From Agrobacterium tumefaciens (GTDB lineage: Bacteria > Pseudomonadota > Alphaproteobacteria > Rhizobiales > Rhizobiaceae), in contig CP048469.1 of assembly GCA_025559845.1 (NCBI GenBank), positions 372,001-436,000 on the forward strand: a DNA stretch of 64,000 nucleotides, in the 5' to 3' direction. The notes below the pieces were generated by a model. The model had not been told where the DNA came from, searched no databases, and worked only from the letters and a program-made list of their open reading frames with translations. Made by a program: the position numbers and the translations under genes. Within the stretch, counting starts at the first letter, position 1; each line of letters starts with the position of its first letter. This document shows, piece after piece, positions 15,990 through 25,261 of the stretch.

Positions 15990-17429
15990 ATGACGCAGCC
16001 GATCCGGTTTCTGGAACCGCGCCCTGCGGTGCTTTCACGGCGTGAGCAGATTATTGCGGGCCTGGCCGACATCTTGCCTGCCGACTGTCTTGTGCAGGAG
16101 GCGCGCGAACTCGTTCCTTTTGAAACGGACGCCTTCGTGTCCTATCGGCGTCTGCCACTTGCGGTAGCCCTTCCGAAAACCACCGAGCAGGTATCCACGG
16201 TTTTGAAATATTGCCACGAAAATGGCGTGCCCGTCGTACCGCGTGGTGCCGGCACGTCGCTGTCTGGCGGTGCGATCCCGCAGGAAGACGCTGTCGTGAT
16301 TGGCCTTTCGAAGATGTCTTCGATCCTCGAACTGGATTTTTACAATCGCACCGCGCGCGTACAGGCGGGTGTCACCAATCTCTCCATTTCCGATGCTGCC
16401 GGTGCCGAAGGGTTTTTCTATGCTCCGGACCCAAGCTCGCAACTGGCCTGCACCATTGGCGGCAATATCGGCATGAATTCGGGTGGTGCGCACTGTCTGA
16501 AATACGGCGTCACCACCAACAATCTGCTGGGTGTAAAGCTGGTGCTGGTGGATGGCACGGTGCTGGAACTGGGCGGCAAACATCTGGATGCCGCCGGTTA
16601 TGATCTTCTTGCCCTCGTCTGTGGTTCTGAGGGGCAATTGGGCATCGTCACGGAAGCGACAGTTCGGTTGATCGCCAAGCCGGAAGGCGCTCGCCCCGTT
16701 CTCTTCGGTTTTGAAACCTCTGAAGAGGCCGGCTCGTGCGTGGCCGATATTATTGGATCGGGCATCATTCCGGTCGCGATCGAATTCATGGACAAGCCTG
16801 CCATCGAGATTTGCGAAGCTTTCGCCAAGGCGGGATACCCGCTCGATGTCGGTGCGTTGTTGATCGTCGAGGTCGAGGGTTCTGAGGCGGAAATGGATGC
16901 GATGCTCGCTGACATCGTTGCCATCGCCAGAAAACATGCGGTGAAAACCGTGCGAGAATGCCAGTCGGCCATGGAGGCGGCAGCAATCTGGAAGGGTCGG
17001 AAGTCGGCTTTCGGTGCGACCGGTCGTATTGCGGATTATATCTGCATGGATGGCACGGTGCCGCTGTCGCAACTGTCCTATGTGCTCAAAAAAACAAGCG
17101 AAATCACCGACCGGCTTGGCCTGCGCGTCGCCAATGTCTTCCATGCGGGCGACGGCAATATGCACCCGCTCATTCTCTTCAATGCCAATGATCCCGAGGA
17201 TGCGGCAAGAGCGGAAGAGGCGGGCAACGAAATACTGAAACTTTGCGTCGATGCTGGCGGATGTCTCACCGGCGAACATGGTGTCGGGATCGAAAAACGC
17301 GATCTGATGCGCCACCAGTACAGCGATGCCGATCTTGCACAACAAATGGCAGTTCGCGCTGCCTTCGATGGGGCCTGGATCATGAACCCTTCCAAGGTAT
17401 TTCCACTGGAAGGGCGGAAGAGCGTATGA
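15990..17429 (+). CDS. glcD: glycolate oxidase subunit GlcD, FAD-linked
   Basis: Catalytic flavoprotein subunit of glycolate oxidase (glycolate to glyoxylate), 479 residues. It has an FAD-binding type 4 domain (PRGAGTSLSGGA near 85; GGNIGMNSGGAH near 155) and a C-terminal FAD-oxidase domain ending with VFHAGDGNMHP and GEHGVGIEKRD. The start follows GGAGGA at 15981. The stop overlaps the glcE ATG (ATGA at 17426-17429), so glcD-glcE-glcF form one operon. A D-lactate or related 2-hydroxyacid dehydrogenase is the main alternative, but the three-gene set favours glycolate. Confidence 0.94.
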   Translation: MTQPIRFLEPRPAVLSRREQIIAGLADILPADCLVQEARELVPFETDAFVSYRRLPLAVALPKTTEQVSTVLKYCHENGVPVVPRGAGTSLSGGAIPQEDAVVIGLSKMSSILELDFYNRTARVQAGVTNLSISDAAGAEGFFYAPDPSSQLACTIGGNIGMNSGGAHCLKYGVTTNNLLGVKLVLVDGTVLELGGKHLDAAGYDLLALVCGSEGQLGIVTEATVRLIAKPEGARPVLFGFETSEEAGSCVADIIGSGIIPVAIEFMDKPAIEICEAFAKAGYPLDVGALLIVEVEGSEAEMDAMLADIVAIARKHAVKTVRECQSAMEAAAIWKGRKSAFGATGRIADYICMDGTVPLSQLSYVLKKTSEITDRLGLRVANVFHAGDGNMHPLILFNANDPEDAARAEEAGNEILKLCVDAGGCLTGEHGVGIEKRDLMRHQYSDADLAQQMAVRAAFDGAWIMNPSKVFPLEGRKSV

Positions 17430-18637
17430 CGGATATTTTGACACCGGTTACGGAGGAAGAGGCGGCCGACATCGTCCGCGAGTGCTCCACCAGCAAAACG
17501 GCTTTGCAAGTTGCGGGCGGCAACACGCGCGCGGGTTTTGGAAACTCTGTCGCGGCCGACGCAAACCTCTCATCGCTCGGCCTTTCCGGCATCGTCAGCT
17601 ATACGGCGGCGGAAATGGTCATGACCGTCAGGGCTGGAACAGCCGTGTCCGTTATCCAGGCGGCTCTTGCCGAAAACCGCCAGATGATGGCTTTCGAGCC
17701 GATGGATCACCGCGGCATCATGGGCACGACGGGAGAGCCGACCATTGGTGGCATTTTTGCCGCCAACGTCTCCGGTCCGCGTCGTTATGTGGCGGGCGCA
17801 GCGCGCGACAGTCTGCTTGGCACACGTTTCATCAACGGTGCGGGAGAGATCATCAAGGCCGGTGGCCGGGTCATGAAGAACGTCACCGGACTTGATCTTT
17901 CGAGGCTTCTTGCCGGATCTTACGGCACGCTCGGTCTTTTGACGGAAGTGACCTTCCGCGTTTTGCCGAAGCCTCCCGTCGAAAGAACGGTTGTGATTTC
18001 AGGTCTGGACGACGAGGCTGCCACAACGGTCATGGCCGGCGCGATGGCGCTGAGTGTCGAAGTCTCTGGAGCGGCGCATCTTCCCGAAAGCGTTCGCTCC
18101 CGTTTCCTGGGCGGCGCTTTGCCGGAGGGACCGGCGACGATCCTTCGCCTTGAAGGACTTGGCCCGTCTGTTGAGGCACGGGCACAGAAGCTTCTTTCTG
18201 TCATGGACAGGGTAGGGCCGTGGGTGGTGCTGGAAGATGAGGAAAGCAATCTGCTGTGGCAGCAGGTCCGGGATGTGGCCCCGTATCATGGGCAGGCGGC
18301 GAAACCGCTCTGGCGCGTTTCGGTCGCTCCAGGTGCAGGTCACAGGCTGGTTGCTGCACTGCGGATGGAAGCCGGTATCGATGCCTTTTACGATTGGCAG
18401 GGCGGGCTTGTCTGGATGCAGATGGAGGCAGATCCGGAAGCGGATCTGTTACGTGGCGCAATCAGGGCTTTTGGCGGCGGCCATGCCACCTTGCTGAGGG
18501 CTGACGATACCATGCGTTCGACCATCGACGCCTTCGAACCGCGTGCTGCCGCTGAAGCGCTTCTTTCGGTACGCATCAAGGAAAAGCTCGATCCGGCGGG
18601 CATCTTCAATCCCGGCAAGATGACAAGGGCGGCTTGA
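17426..18637 (+). CDS. glcE: glycolate oxidase subunit GlcE
   Basis: Second FAD-binding subunit, 403 residues, similar to the GlcD N-terminal half (GTTGEPTIGGIFAAN and GGRVMKNVTGLDLSRLLAGS) but without the full oxidase C-terminus. It is required for glycolate oxidase activity in E. coli. The ATG overlaps the glcD stop by 4 nt, and the stop lies 3 nt before glcF. Confidence 0.94.
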   Translation: MTDILTPVTEEEAADIVRECSTSKTALQVAGGNTRAGFGNSVAADANLSSLGLSGIVSYTAAEMVMTVRAGTAVSVIQAALAENRQMMAFEPMDHRGIMGTTGEPTIGGIFAANVSGPRRYVAGAARDSLLGTRFINGAGEIIKAGGRVMKNVTGLDLSRLLAGSYGTLGLLTEVTFRVLPKPPVERTVVISGLDDEAATTVMAGAMALSVEVSGAAHLPESVRSRFLGGALPEGPATILRLEGLGPSVEARAQKLLSVMDRVGPWVVLEDEESNLLWQQVRDVAPYHGQAAKPLWRVSVAPGAGHRLVAALRMEAGIDAFYDWQGGLVWMQMEADPEADLLRGAIRAFGGGHATLLRADDTMRSTIDAFEPRAAAEALLSVRIKEKLDPAGIFNPGKMTRAA

Positions 18638-18640
18638 ACC

Positions 18641-19942
18641 ATGCAGACATCATTTACGCCTGAGCAGCTTGCCGATCCGCATGTGGCCGAATCCGAAAAA
18701 ATCCTGCGCAAATGTGTGCATTGCGGGTTCTGTACGGCGACCTGTCCGACCTATGTCACCCTTGGAAATGAGTTGGATAGTCCGCGTGGGCGCATTTATC
18801 TCATCAAGGACATGCTGGAAAACAGCCGGCCTGCGGACAAGGAGGTGGTGACCCATATCGATCGCTGTCTGTCCTGTCTGGCCTGTACCACAACCTGTCC
18901 TTCGGGCGTGGACTACATGCACCTTGTCGACCACGCCCGCGCCCACATTGAAAAGACCTACAAACGACCGCTGGCCGATCGGCTGATCCGCAGCCTGCTG
19001 GCTTTTGTTCTGCCTTACCCCGCACGGTTCCGGGCTGCCTTGCGTCTTGCCAATATGGCGCGACCCTTCGCGGCCTTGTTTGCAAAAACGCCTGCATTCA
19101 AACCGCTCGTATCGATGCTCGCGCTCGCACCGACGCAGGTGCCCCCGGTTTCTGCCTCCGTCAAACCTGGCACACGCGGCGCCGAAGGGACAAAGCGTGC
19201 GCGTGTCGCGATCCTCAGTGGTTGCGCACAGCCTGTGCTCGACCCCGCCATCAACGAGGCGACGATGCGCCTTTTGACGAGGTTCGGTGTGGAGGTGGTC
19301 GTTCCCAGGGGCGAAGGCTGTTGTGGTTCTCTGGTTCATCACATGGGGCGAGAGGAGCAGGCGCTCGCCGCCGCACGGCGCAATGTCGATGTGTGGACGC
19401 GAGAGATCGAGCAGGGTGGCCTCGACGCCATCATCATCACGGCTTCCGGTTGTGGCACGACGATCAAGGATTACGGCCACATGCTGCGGCTTGATCCTGT
19501 CTTTGCGGAAAAGGCGGCCCGCGTTTCATCGCTGGCCAAGGATATTACAGAATATCTGGCGACGCTCGAATTGCCTCAGCGTGACAGAAACGGACTGACA
19601 GTCGCCTATCATTCCGCCTGTTCCATGCAGCATGGCCAGAAGATCACCATGGCGCCGAAGCTCTTGCTGAAAGCCGCGGGCTTCACCGTTCGCGATCCGG
19701 CAGAAGGGCATCTCTGTTGCGGATCGGCCGGAACCTACAACATCATGCAGCCGGAAATCTCGGCCCAGTTGAAGGCGCGCAAGGTAAAGAATATCGAAGC
19801 AACGAAAGCCGATGTGATTGCCACCGGCAATATTGGCTGCATCACCCAGATCGCAACCGGAACCGACATGCCAATCCTGCACACGGCGCAATTGCTTGAC
19901 TGGGCCTATGGCGGCCCCAGACCCGCAGAGCTTCCTGTCTAG
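18641..19942 (+). CDS. glcF: glycolate oxidase iron-sulfur subunit GlcF
   Basis: 433 residues that carry electrons from the flavin subunits towards the membrane quinone pool. Two 4Fe-4S motifs are in the N-terminal 90 residues (CVHCGFCTATCP and CLSCLACTTTCP). Two CCG domains follow, with GCCGS and LCCGSAGTY. A hairpin terminator at 19972-19998 closes the operon. Confidence 0.95.
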   Translation: MQTSFTPEQLADPHVAESEKILRKCVHCGFCTATCPTYVTLGNELDSPRGRIYLIKDMLENSRPADKEVVTHIDRCLSCLACTTTCPSGVDYMHLVDHARAHIEKTYKRPLADRLIRSLLAFVLPYPARFRAALRLANMARPFAALFAKTPAFKPLVSMLALAPTQVPPVSASVKPGTRGAEGTKRARVAILSGCAQPVLDPAINEATMRLLTRFGVEVVVPRGEGCCGSLVHHMGREEQALAAARRNVDVWTREIEQGGLDAIIITASGCGTTIKDYGHMLRLDPVFAEKAARVSSLAKDITEYLATLELPQRDRNGLTVAYHSACSMQHGQKITMAPKLLLKAAGFTVRDPAEGHLCCGSAGTYNIMQPEISAQLKARKVKNIEATKADVIATGNIGCITQIATGTDMPILHTAQLLDWAYGGPRPAELPV

Positions 19943-19971
19943 ACAGTGCAGACGGCTTTGCACGAAACGAA

Positions 19972-19998
19972 AAACGGGTGGCCAAAGACCACCCGTTT
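19972..19998. terminator. glcDEF terminator
   Basis: 10-bp perfect stem AAACGGGTGG/CCACCCGTTT with a 7-nt loop, 29 bp after glcF. The U-run is short. Confidence 0.65.
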
Positions 19999-20171
19999 CA
20001 AGGCCGTTCCATCATCCCCCTGAGAGAGGTCTGGCGCCTGGCGTCCCCCGCCAAGTATTTTTCAGTGGTTTTTCCACCGTCCGTTGAACTGTAGCGTTCG
20101 GGTGCATCGTTTCAAGCGAACAGTGCGGTTTTGTACTGCCGCGCAGTTGCGGAATACTGTGACCGTTGCCG

Positions 20172-20945
20172 TCAGATCACAATCACCGTCGTCCCGACAT
20201 TCACGCGCTCATAGAGATCGGTGACATCTTCGTTGCGCATGCGGATGCAGCCGGAGGAGTTGTTGCTGCCAATTGTCCACGGCTGGTTGGTTCCGTGAAT
20301 GCGATAAAGGGTGGAGCCGAGATACATGGCGCGCGCGCCCATCGGGTTTGCCGGGCCGCCCTCCATGAAGGCTGGCAGGTAATGTCCCTTGGCTGCTTCT
20401 CGCGTAATCATCTCTTTCGGTGGGGTCCAGCTCGGCCATTCGGCCTTGCGGGTCACCTTGTGCGTCCCTGCCCATTCGAATCCGGGTTTACCGACGCCGA
20501 CGCCGTAGCGGCGTGCCTTGCCGTCGGCCATGACGAGGTAAAGAAAGCGGTTCGGCGTATCGATGACGATTGTGCCGGGCTTTTCATTCGTTTCGTAATT
20601 CACGATCTGCGGCAGGAACTGCGGTGCAATCTGCGAGCGAACCGGTGCGTTGGGCCGCACGGCGGCTGCCTGCACCCGCGCGGGGCGCTGCGAGGTGACG
20701 CCGGAATTCGGGCGCTGTGGCATCGCGGCCTGCTGCTGCCGGTAGATCGGCTGGCGGGCGGCCGGCGGGCGCGGATAAACAACGGGGCGGACATTGGCGC
20801 CACCGAGCTGCGTGACCCATGGGGCGGAAAGATCAGGGCTCACAACAACAGGCGGACGCTCCCGATAACGGTCGTTGGCCATGGCGGCAGGGGCTGCGAA
20901 CACAGAAAACAGGCTCAACGCCATAAAAACGGATTTCATCGTCAT
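20172..20945 (-). CDS. L,D-transpeptidase (YkuD domain), exported
   Basis: Peptidoglycan 3-3 crosslinking or protein-anchoring enzyme of the periplasm, 257 residues. A signal peptide (about 1-22, cleavage after AMA) is followed by a Pro/Gln/Arg-rich low-complexity linker to about 120, then the YkuD domain with the catalytic motif HGTNQPW...SSGCIRMRN near the C-terminus (nucleophilic Cys). The start at 20945 (or 20939) is preferred over the longer frame to 21056, which would place 37 non-signal-like residues ahead of the leader. Confidence 0.92.
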   Translation of the reverse strand: MTMKSVFMALSLFSVFAAPAAMANDRYRERPPVVVSPDLSAPWVTQLGGANVRPVVYPRPPAARQPIYRQQQAAMPQRPNSGVTSQRPARVQAAAVRPNAPVRSQIAPQFLPQIVNYETNEKPGTIVIDTPNRFLYLVMADGKARRYGVGVGKPGFEWAGTHKVTRKAEWPSWTPPKEMITREAAKGHYLPAFMEGGPANPMGARAMYLGSTLYRIHGTNQPWTIGSNNSSGCIRMRNEDVTDLYERVNVGTTVIVI

Positions 20946-21176
20946 CGGGTGGACTCTTTTTACATGACACCGCAAGAAGGGACACGGGAACCATAGGCCC
21001 GCATTTGCAGGATAGGTTCGCACCTTGGGACCAGCGAATGGTAAACACCCATTCATGAAAAGACGCAGTTTTAGCGAAAGCTGTCGTTAGGGTTAGCGCA
21101 CGGTTTTGAAACATGGTGAATCAGTGGTAAGTGCCGAGCTGACCAGTCTTTGACCGTAATGGAAGGTAATCGCCGC

Positions 21177-21806
21177 ATGAGCGAAACGGGACTTCAAACG
21201 GGTATGGACGGCAAGATCCGCTGCTCCTGGCAGCAGGGCCTTGAAGACTACAGCCGCTATCACGACGAGGAGTGGGGTTATCCGGTCACGGACGATCGGC
21301 GCCTTTTCGAGAAGATATGTCTAGAGGGCTTTCAGTCCGGTTTGTCCTGGCTGACGGTCTTGCGCAAGCGGGAGGCGTTCCGCTCTGCTTTTGCAGGCTT
21401 CGACTTCGACAAGGTGGCTGAGTTCGGTGATGCGGACATAGAGCGCTGTCTCGCCGACAAAGGCATCATTCGTCATCGCGGCAAGATCGTATCGACCATC
21501 AACAACGCCCGTCGTGCCGTGGATTTGAAGCAGGAATTCGGAACGTTGGCGCGCTATTTCTGGGGTTTCGAACCGGCCGCCGCAGAAAGGCCGCAAAAGC
21601 TGGACTATGCCACTCTTCGGGCCAACCCGATCACGGCAGCATCGACTCGTCTTTCGAAGGACCTGAAGAAACGTGGCTGGACCTTTGTCGGCCCGACGAC
21701 GGTTTATGCGTTCATGCAAGCGATGGGCATGGTCAACGATCATATTGAAGGCTGTCATTGCCGGCAGCCGATCGAGGCGTTGCGGCGGGAGTTTATACGT
21801 CCATGA
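21177..21806 (+). CDS. tag: DNA-3-methyladenine glycosylase I
   Basis: Removes 3-methyladenine from DNA, the first step of base excision repair of alkylation damage. The 209 residues show the Tag signature: N-terminal RCSW, YHDEEWG (His), FQSGLSWLTVLRKREAFR, and the C-terminal HIEGCHC, whose His and Cys bind the structural zinc together with N-terminal residues. The ATG at 21177 is preferred (AAGGT 9 nt upstream); an ATG at 21159 is possible. Its stop overlaps the next gene's ATG. Confidence 0.94.
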   Translation: MSETGLQTGMDGKIRCSWQQGLEDYSRYHDEEWGYPVTDDRRLFEKICLEGFQSGLSWLTVLRKREAFRSAFAGFDFDKVAEFGDADIERCLADKGIIRHRGKIVSTINNARRAVDLKQEFGTLARYFWGFEPAAAERPQKLDYATLRANPITAASTRLSKDLKKRGWTFVGPTTVYAFMQAMGMVNDHIEGCHCRQPIEALRREFIRP

Positions 21807-22246
21807 AGATATCGGCTGCTCTTCTGGCTTTTATTATGGCTGTTTCGGCGCTGCCGGTTCAATCCTTTGCAGAAAGCCGCAACGTCGACGGTATCTGGCT
21901 GGACGATGGTGAGCGATTGAAGGACGTCGCAATGCCACAGACCGGCCCGTTGAGGCTGGACGGGTGGACAAGGCGTGGGCGCGGGGAGGTGTACCGCATC
22001 AAGGTCAAAGCCGGACAAACGGTCAAGATCGAACTCGCCTCATCCAGCGAGTTCGTGCTGATGGCGGTCTTCGATTTTTCGACACCGGAAGAGGATGCAA
22101 TCTTCTTCAGCGATGCGGAAGGCAAAACAGCGGTTCTGACCCCGAAAACTGACACCGACTGGCTGATCCGCCCGACCCTTATTCTCGGTTCGTCGCGCCG
22201 TGGCCTTGGCGCTCATTACACATTGACGGTCAGCACGCAAAAATAA
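21803..22246 (+). CDS. small exported protein, function unknown
   Basis: 147 residues with a clear signal peptide (about 1-24, cleavage after SFA). The mature part is predicted beta-rich, with GRGEVYRIKVKAGQTVKIEL near the middle, reminiscent of bacterial pre-peptidase C-terminal (carbohydrate/protein-binding beta-sandwich) domains. That assignment is tentative. The ATG overlaps the tag stop (ATGA at 21803-21806), so translation is probably coupled to a DNA repair gene, an unusual partner for an exported protein. Confidence 0.75.
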   Translation: MKISAALLAFIMAVSALPVQSFAESRNVDGIWLDDGERLKDVAMPQTGPLRLDGWTRRGRGEVYRIKVKAGQTVKIELASSSEFVLMAVFDFSTPEEDAIFFSDAEGKTAVLTPKTDTDWLIRPTLILGSSRRGLGAHYTLTVSTQK

Positions 22247-22270
22247 GGCCTGGGCCTTAAGCGCCCAAAC

Positions 22271-22297
22271 AAAAACGGAGCAGCGAGGCCGCTCCGT
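22271..22297 (-). terminator. terminator of the YeiH-type gene
   Basis: 7-bp ACGGAGC/GCTCCGT stem; on the minus strand it is followed by TTTTTG. It lies between convergent genes. Confidence 0.65.
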
Positions 22298-22321
22298 CTG
22301 TCTTCTGTCGGTCCCCGGTTC

Positions 22322-23365
22322 TCAGACTGTTTGCGTCAGTGCAATCAAGCCAAGGCTGAGTACGCCAAGCAGAACGAGCGACAGGCTGGCTGCGGCAATG
22401 ACCCGGCCGCCTGCATGGCGAAGGCTGCGGATGTCAACCGATAGGCCAAGGGCAGCCATCGACATGATGGTCAACACGTTGGACAGTGTCGCGACCGGGC
22501 CGAGCAGAGCCTGTGGAATAAGGCCGAATGACCGAGCCATGATCATCAGCACGAAGCAGATGATGAACCACGGAACCATCTGCTGCAGCTTGAGACGTCC
22601 TGTACCCGACTGCCCATGGATGAGCGACAGCGTTGCGATAACCGGACCCAGCATCAGGACACGGATGAGTTTGACGATCGTGCCCGTTTGCACGGCGACG
22701 GTGCCGAGCGGTGCCGTGGCAGCAAGAACCTGAGGAACCGCGTAGACAGTCAGGCCCGCAAAGATGCCGTACTGGGTGGCATCAAGGCCGAGAAGGCTTG
22801 GCAGAAATGGCATCAGCAACACGGCGGCAACGCCGAGAACTGCGGTGAAGGCGATGGAGGCCGCAACATCTTCAGGTTTCGCGCCGATGGCGGGTGCCGC
22901 CGCCGCGATGGCCGAGTTGCCACAGATCGAGTTGCCGCAGGCAATCAAAGTCGCCAGCTTCGGTGGCAACCCCAGCATGCGTCCGGCGAAATAGCTGACA
23001 ACAAGCGAGAGAGCGACAATCAATGCGATGCCACCGATCAAAAGGCCGCCCGCGCCTTTCAGGATGGAGAGGCTGAGCGATGCCCCAAGAAGCGCCACCG
23101 CAATCTCGAGCAGCGTTTTGGCACTGAACTTGATGCCGGCAGATGCGACGGCGGGCAGGGTTATCAAGGAGCGCAATGCCGTGCCGAACAGGATCGCCAG
23201 AACCAGATCGCCAAGCCAGGCATGACCGACCAGACGCGCCTGGAATGTCTCGGCCAGAATTGCAGCACAGCTTACGGCGGCGCACAGGAGAATGCCCGGC
23301 AGGAGCGGCGTCAAGCGGCGGAGAGAAACGTGAAAAGGCTGTGTGGCGGCGCGATGATGTTGCAT
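22322..23365 (-). CDS. YeiH/UPF0324 family putative sulfate exporter
   Basis: 347-residue integral membrane protein with about ten hydrophobic helices. The family core LIACGNSICGNSAIAAAAPAIGA (first part near residue 140) is intact. YeiH relatives are annotated as putative sulfate exporters, but transport has rarely been tested. It is divergent from a LysR gene in the same order as yeiH/yeiE in enteric bacteria, so control by that LysR is likely. Confidence 0.9.
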   Translation of the reverse strand: MQHHRAATQPFHVSLRRLTPLLPGILLCAAVSCAAILAETFQARLVGHAWLGDLVLAILFGTALRSLITLPAVASAGIKFSAKTLLEIAVALLGASLSLSILKGAGGLLIGGIALIVALSLVVSYFAGRMLGLPPKLATLIACGNSICGNSAIAAAAPAIGAKPEDVAASIAFTAVLGVAAVLLMPFLPSLLGLDATQYGIFAGLTVYAVPQVLAATAPLGTVAVQTGTIVKLIRVLMLGPVIATLSLIHGQSGTGRLKLQQMVPWFIICFVLMIMARSFGLIPQALLGPVATLSNVLTIMSMAALGLSVDIRSLRHAGGRVIAAASLSLVLLGVLSLGLIALTQTV

Positions 23366-23422
23366 GAGGCGACAATGGCGGATGGGGCTGTTTTATTCTA
23401 TCAAATAATATGGCATAAATCG

Positions 23423-23437
23423 TTCGATTGAATCGAA
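23423..23437. promoter_or_regulatory. palindromic LysR-box candidate
   Basis: TTCGATT-G-AATCGAA, a perfect 7-bp palindrome around one base, matching the T-N11-A layout of LysR sites. It is in the 81-bp region between the divergent transporter and LysR genes, 9 bp before the LysR ATG. Confidence 0.6.
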
Positions 23438-23446
23438 TGAAGAGCC

Positions 23447-24364
23447 ATGACCTTTGAGCAGTTGAGAATATTTGTTGCAGTTGCCGAGCGCGAGCACCTC
23501 ACGAGAGCGGCAGAAGCCATCGGGCTCACCGCCTCCGCCGTCAGTTCTGCGATCAAAAATCTTGAGGCATTTTACAATGTGGAACTGTTTCACCGGGTCG
23601 GGCGTAACATCGAATTGACCGAAAGCGGCCGGGTCTTTCTGGGCGAAGCGAAGGCGACGCTGGCTCGCGTTCGCAATGCCGAACTTATTCTGTCCGAGAT
23701 GGGCGGTTTGACGCGTGGCGAAATTACCATCTGCGCCAGCCAGACAATTGCCAGCTATTGGCTGCCACCCATCCTGATGCAATTCAAGAAGCTCTATCCC
23801 GGTGTGACGTTGAAGCTCGATATCGGCAACACGAAAACGGTGACACAGGCGGTCCTCGAAGGTCTGGCAGAGGTTGGGTTTATCGAAGGCGTGATCGATG
23901 AGCCCGCCTTGCATGTCCAGCCCGTCGTTGCCGACAAGCTTTTGGTCGTCACCGGCTCTGCCCATCCCTTTGCCGATGGTCGCCACCTGACTGCACTTGA
24001 TATGCTTTACGGTACGGCTTGGGTGCTGCGCGAACAGGGGTCGGGAACCCGTTCAGCGTTTGAGTCCGCCGTGCGGCAGATGGGGGTCGATCCGGACGAT
24101 CTGACTGTCATGCTGGAACTGCCGTCCAACGAAGCGGTCGTGACAGCTGCACGCGCCGGTGGCGCTGCGACGGCCGTTTCCGCATCCGTCGCCTCGCTGT
24201 TCCTGCGACAGGGCATGCTTGTGCGCGCGGGTATCGATCTGCCGGCTCGCAACTTCGCGCTTTTACGTCACAAGGAACGGCATACCAGCCGTGCCGCCAT
24301 GGAACTTGAGCGACTGAGCCGTGCTGCTTCGGAGGATTACAAGACGGGTCTTGCCGGTCTTTGA
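23447..24364 (+). CDS. LysR family regulator of the YeiH-type gene
   Basis: 305 residues. HTH at about 1-60 (EQLRIFVAVAEREHLTRAAE and ASAVSSAIKNLEAFYNVELF in part), effector domain from about 88 (GEITICASQTIASYWLPPIL). Similar in type and position to E. coli YeiE. A strong terminator follows. Confidence 0.92.
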   Translation: MTFEQLRIFVAVAEREHLTRAAEAIGLTASAVSSAIKNLEAFYNVELFHRVGRNIELTESGRVFLGEAKATLARVRNAELILSEMGGLTRGEITICASQTIASYWLPPILMQFKKLYPGVTLKLDIGNTKTVTQAVLEGLAEVGFIEGVIDEPALHVQPVVADKLLVVTGSAHPFADGRHLTALDMLYGTAWVLREQGSGTRSAFESAVRQMGVDPDDLTVMLELPSNEAVVTAARAGGAATAVSASVASLFLRQGMLVRAGIDLPARNFALLRHKERHTSRAAMELERLSRAASEDYKTGLAGL

Positions 24365-24373
24365 GGCAAATGA

Positions 24374-24402
24374 GGGAGCGCCGTCACCGGCGCTCCCGTT
24401 TT
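24374..24402 (+). terminator. terminator after LysR gene
   Basis: 10-bp stem GGGAGCGCCG/CGGCGCTCCC with a 4-nt loop, followed by GTTTT. Confidence 0.85.
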
Positions 24403-24406
24403 GAGC

Positions 24407-24784
24407 TTAATGGCCGTTTGACTTGAGCCAGGCTTTCATCATGGCGATTTCGCCTTCCTGCGCCTTGATGACCTCTTCCGCCAGTTTGCGGATTTCAGGG
24501 TCCTTGCCGTATTGCAATTGAACCTTGGCCATATCGATTGCACCCTGATGATGCGGGATCATGCCTCGCACGAAATCCACATCGGCGTTACCGGTGTAGT
24601 CCATGGACATATCGCCGTGCATCTTCTTGCTGGCTTCCATGAAAGCCTTGGTCGATCCGGTTTCTGTTGCTGCACCCTTCGACATGTCGTGTCCGGCATG
24701 ACCGCTCGCATCCTGTGCGAGCAGGGGCATAGCGGTTGCTGCTGCGGCAAAGACGGCGCCGATGACTGTAAGTTTGATGGACAT
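24407..24784 (-). CDS. DUF305 family exported protein
   Basis: 125 residues with a signal peptide (1 to about 23, AMPLLA-Q). The DUF305 motif [16 protein letters not shown] is complete, followed by a Met/His-containing helix ([10 protein letters not shown]). The N-terminal mature part is Met/His-rich ([16 protein letters not shown]). Characterised DUF305 proteins such as cyanobacterial CopM bind copper, so periplasmic copper binding is a fair guess. Confidence 0.85.
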   Translation of the reverse strand: MSIKLTVIGAVFAAAATAMPLLAQDASGHAGHDMSKGAATETGSTKAFMEASKKMHGDMSMDYTGNADVDFVRGMIPHHQGAIDMAKVQLQYGKDPEIRKLAEEVIKAQEGEIAMMKAWLKSNGH

Positions 24785-24844
24785 GAGGTATCCTTTCCGT
24801 GTCTCACGGAGTGTTTCGATAAGATTGAAGAAAAAACCGAAACG

Positions 24845-25219
24845 TCAGACGCGGGGCGGCGGAAGCGGCGGTGCGGGAACATTGCCAACGAAGGCGGTTC
24901 CAAGATCGGGATGCGGATAGGCGTAGAGCATTTTGCTCGCCTCGGCAAAATCCACCTGCGGAATCACGACAACGCAGGCCGCGCAAAAGGCTGCATGGCC
25001 TATATTGCCTCGATGTGGGCAGGGATCGCCAATACTCACATGCTGCTGCAGCGCAGGTTTGACTGCGACGGGTTCATGGTGGCCGTGTCCATTCTTCTCC
25101 ACCATTAATCCATGCGCTGTCTGTCCTACGGCAGGCACGACGCTCAGCGCTGCCTGCGCCGGCATGTAGGCGTAGAGCAGGCAGGAAAGAAGCATCAATG
25201 TGCGGATCAACAAACGCAT
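24845..25219 (-). CDS. small His-rich exported protein, function unknown
   Basis: About 124 residues with a signal-like N-terminus (MRLLIRTLMLLSCLLYAY, cleavage near AQA). The mature part holds possible metal ligands: HGHHEP, a CPH motif and FCAAC (CxxC), and a Pro-rich end. The overall look recalls DUF2946-type small metal-associated proteins, but I cannot confirm this. Start at 25219 is the first ATG; the longer frame begins with TTG. It lies 60 bp upstream of the DUF305 gene on the same strand. Confidence 0.65.
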   Translation of the reverse strand: MRLLIRTLMLLSCLLYAYMPAQAALSVVPAVGQTAHGLMVEKNGHGHHEPVAVKPALQQHVSIGDPCPHRGNIGHAAFCAACVVVIPQVDFAEASKMLYAYPHPDLGTAFVGNVPAPPLPPPRV

Positions 25220-25261
25220 GACGGCGAGTTTACAACCGCGATTGTGAAAGAACAAAGGCGA

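Noticed and set aside
16035..17444. 469-codon open frame antisense to glcD
   Set aside because: Opposite strand of a complete glycolate oxidase gene; low-quality protein.
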